Shown: positions 62,149 to 64,000 of the stretch, one piece after another
Numbering within the stretch: the stretch's first letter is position 1
How the letters are laid out: each line of letters begins with the position of its first letter
Assembly: GCF_023573145.1 (NCBI RefSeq)
Contig: NZ_CP097636.1
Span: 992,001 to 1,056,000, forward strand
Direction: 5' to 3'
DNA from: Aquincola tertiaricarbonis
Lineage (GTDB): Bacteria; Pseudomonadota; Gammaproteobacteria; Burkholderiales; Burkholderiaceae_C
DNA: 64,000 bases
Program-made: the position numbers and the translations under genes
The notes under the pieces: generated by a model
Told to the model about the DNA's origin: nothing
Databases searched by the model: none
Seen by the model: the letters and a program-made list of their open reading frames with translations, nothing else

Positions 62149-63374
62149 TGCCTGAACGCCAAGACCTCGCCGGCCGCCACATCCTGCTGGGGCTGTCCGG
62201 CGGCATCGCCAGCTACAAGTCGGCCGAACTGGTGCGCGAGCTGTCGCGCGCCGGGGCCACCGTGCAGGTGGTGATGACCGAAGCCGCCGAGCACTTCATC
62301 ACCCCGGTGACGATGCAGGCGCTGTCCAACCGGCCGGTGGTCACCAGCCAGTGGGACGCGCGCGAGCCCAACAACATGGCGCACATCAACCTCACCCGTG
62401 AGGCGGATGCGATGCTCATCGCCCCGGCCAGCGCCGACTTCATCGCCAAGCTGGTGCAGGGCCGGGCCGACGACCTGCTGAGCCTGGCCTGCCTGGCGCG
62501 GCCGATCGAGCGCTGCCCGCTGCTGGTGGCGCCGGCCATGAACCGCGAGATGTGGGCCCACCCCGCCACCCAGCGCAACGTGCGCCAGCTGGTGGCCGAC
62601 GGCGCCACGCTGCTGGGCCCCGGCGCCGGCGACCAGGCCTGCGGCGAAGTGGGCGACGGCCGCATGCTGGAAGCGGTGGAGCTGTGCGAGGCGATGATCG
62701 CCTTCTTCCAGCCCAAGCTGCTGGCCGGCCGCCGCGTGCTCATCACCGCCGGGCCCACCTTCGAGCCGATCGACCCGGTGCGCGGCATCACCAACCATTC
62801 CAGCGGCAAGATGGGCTTCGCGCTGGCGCGCGCCGCCCAGGAGGCGGGCGCCCAGGTCACGCTGGTGGCCGGGCCGGTGCACATGCCCACGCCGCGCGGC
62901 GTGGCCCGGCTGGACGTGCAGACCGCCCGCCAGATGCATGCCGCGGTGCTGCCGCTGGCGCCGCAGCACGACGTGTTCATCGCCACCGCGGCGGTGGCCG
63001 ACTGGCGGCCCGACACCACTGCCGACCAGAAGATCAAGAAGCAGGGCGACAGCCGTGTGCCCACGCTGGCCCTGACCGAAAACCCCGACATCCTGGCCGC
63101 GGTGGCGGCCTTGCCCCAGCGGCCCTATTGCGTGGGCTTCGCGGCCGAGAGCGAGCAGCTGCTGCAGCATGCCAGCGAGAAGCGGCTGCGCAAGAACATC
63201 CCGCTGATCGTCGGCAATCTGGGCCCGGCCACCTTCGGCCGCGACGACAATGCGCTGCTGCTGGTGGACGAACAAGGCCACCATGACATTCCCCACGCCG
63301 ACAAGCTGACGCTGGCCCGCGCCCTGGTGCGCGAGATCGCCGGCCGCATCGGCCAGCCACACACCCCCGCATGA
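62148..63374 (+). CDS. coaBC: Phosphopantothenoylcysteine decarboxylase/phosphopantothenate-cysteine ligase
   Basis: A bifunctional 408-residue flavoprotein of coenzyme A synthesis. The N-terminal CoaC half has [18 protein letters not shown] and the PAMNREMW motif. The C-terminal CoaB half starts [21 protein letters not shown] and has AAVADWRP and KIKKQGD. It overlaps alaS by 1 nt and dut by 4 nt (ATGA). Confidence 0.95.
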
Positions 63375-63820
63375 CCGTCATCGATGTGAAAGTGCTCGAC
63401 GCCCGCATGGCCGAGCAGATGCCCGCCTACGCCACCCCCGGCAGCGCGGGCCTGGATTTGCGCGCCTGCCTGGACGCACCGCTGGTGCTGGAGCCGGGGC
63501 AGGCCGCCTTGATTCCGACCGGCCTGTCCATCCACATCGGCGACCCCGGGCTGGCTGCGATGCTGCTGCCGCGCTCGGGCCTGGGCCACAAGCATGGCAT
63601 CGTGCTGGGCAACCTGGTGGGCCTGATCGACAGCGACTACCAGGGCCCGTTGATGGTGAGCTGCTGGAACCGCGGGCAGCAGACCTACACCGTGCAGCCG
63701 CTGGAGCGCATCGCGCAGATGGTGATCGTGCCGGTGGTGCAGGCCAGCTTCCGCCGTGTCGAGAGCTTCGACGCCAGCGAGCGGGGCACCGGCGGCTTCG
63801 GGTCGACCGGTACGGCCTGA
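63371..63820 (+). CDS. dut: dUTP diphosphatase
   Basis: A 149-residue trimeric dUTPase. All five motifs are visible: [34 protein letters not shown] and [10 protein letters not shown]. It removes dUTP and supplies dUMP for thymidylate synthesis. The coaBC-dut pairing is common in proteobacteria. Confidence 0.96.
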   Translation: MTVIDVKVLDARMAEQMPAYATPGSAGLDLRACLDAPLVLEPGQAALIPTGLSIHIGDPGLAAMLLPRSGLGHKHGIVLGNLVGLIDSDYQGPLMVSCWNRGQQTYTVQPLERIAQMVIVPVVQASFRRVESFDASERGTGGFGSTGTA

Positions 63821-63825
63821 GCAAC

Positions 63826-64000
63826 GTTCAGCCGCCGGGCCGCCCCAAGGCTGAACGCGCCCCCCTGGGGGGCAGCGAGCGCAGCGAGCTTGGGGGCCGA
63901 ATGTTCAGCCGCCGGGCCGCCCCAAGTCTGAACGCGCCCCAAGGGTCCAAAGGGCCCTCTTGCAAGGGCCGGGGCAGCGAGCACCAGCGAGCTTGGGGGC
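63826..64000 (+). repeat. Dispersed GC-rich repeat, copies 2 and 3 in tandem
   Basis: Copy 2 (63826-63897) and copy 3 (63903 to the window end) both start GTTCAGCCGCCGGGCCGCC, carry a CTGAACGCGCCCC block with a C/G hairpin, and end CAGCGAGCTTGGGGGC. Copy 3 holds an extra hairpin (AGGGCCCTCTTGCAAGGGCC). The family matches 48733-48802 in inverted orientation. No gene is present here; the hairpins may end the dut transcript. Confidence 0.75.

Overview
The window is a high-GC chromosomal segment of a betaproteobacterium, most likely a Burkholderiales member of the Rubrivivax/Leptothrix/Aquincola/Ideonella type. The evidence is the codon use, the housekeeping gene set, a PEP-CTERM sorted exported protein, and a GC-rich dispersed repeat with arms reading CCCCCAAGCTCGCTGCGCTCG. 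Three layers are nested inside one another: host chromosome, a group II intron inside a tRNA gene, and a degraded prophage integrated into the same tRNA gene.

Host left arm (1-14222). tolC (partial), a Pcm-like methyltransferase and a TetR regulator with its own operator come first. A DUF1439 lipoprotein, uppP, a glutathione transferase, trmB, a tandem universal stress protein and an NAD(P)-binding reductase follow. Next are a 1174-residue autotransporter-repeat PEP-CTERM protein, then an apparent catabolic unit (2OG-Fe(II) oxygenase, nucleoside deaminase, NMT1-type binding protein, LysR regulator).

Intron and att region (14223-17170). A tRNA-Gly(CCC) gene is split after nucleotide 39 by a 2.87-kb group II intron. 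The exons (39 + 35 nt) add up to a full 74-nt tRNA. The intron encodes an RT/maturase/HNH protein and a second small ORF, and it carries a second, complete tRNA-Gly(CCC) gene in front of the RT gene. The last 26 bp of the split tRNA are repeated at 47732-47757, so they are attL and attR of an integrated element.

Prophage (17145-47757). A leftward, ATGA-coupled early operon (23747 to 17220) encodes small proteins, Erf, a YqaJ exonuclease, a J-domain protein, an NTP-PPase-like protein, Xis and Int. A lambda-like immunity region (repressor, YdaS/Cro-like protein, at least four TTACY-N4-GGTAA operators) controls it; the repressor's catalytic Ser is Ala. The rightward arm (25188-44609) has a ParB-like protein, a truncated helicase and a giant polyvalent/PLxRFG gene. 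That gene is interrupted in frame by a 9.8-kb insertion with IS21-like multiple end repeats and a 6-bp target duplication. The insertion holds rearranged Mu-like structural genes (tailspike, gp48, gp47/J, gp46, gp45, terminase fragment, gp29 portal, MuF) and an Acb2/Tad1-type anti-CBASS protein. Capsid, tail tube and lysis genes are missing, so the prophage looks defective. Its right end carries cargo: an O-acyltransferase, a LexA-boxed gene divergent from a staphylococcal-type nuclease, and a lower-GC OLD-like ATPase/TOPRIM gene.

Host right arm (47758-64000). The displaced tRNA terminator, a degenerate GGDEF protein and lpxO come first. A polyamine/GABA operon follows (gabT, ABC importer, agmatinase-family hydrolase, gabD) with a divergent MocR regulator, then alaS, coaBC and dut, ending in two copies of the dispersed repeat. 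Homology calls rest on motif recognition; no database search was run.
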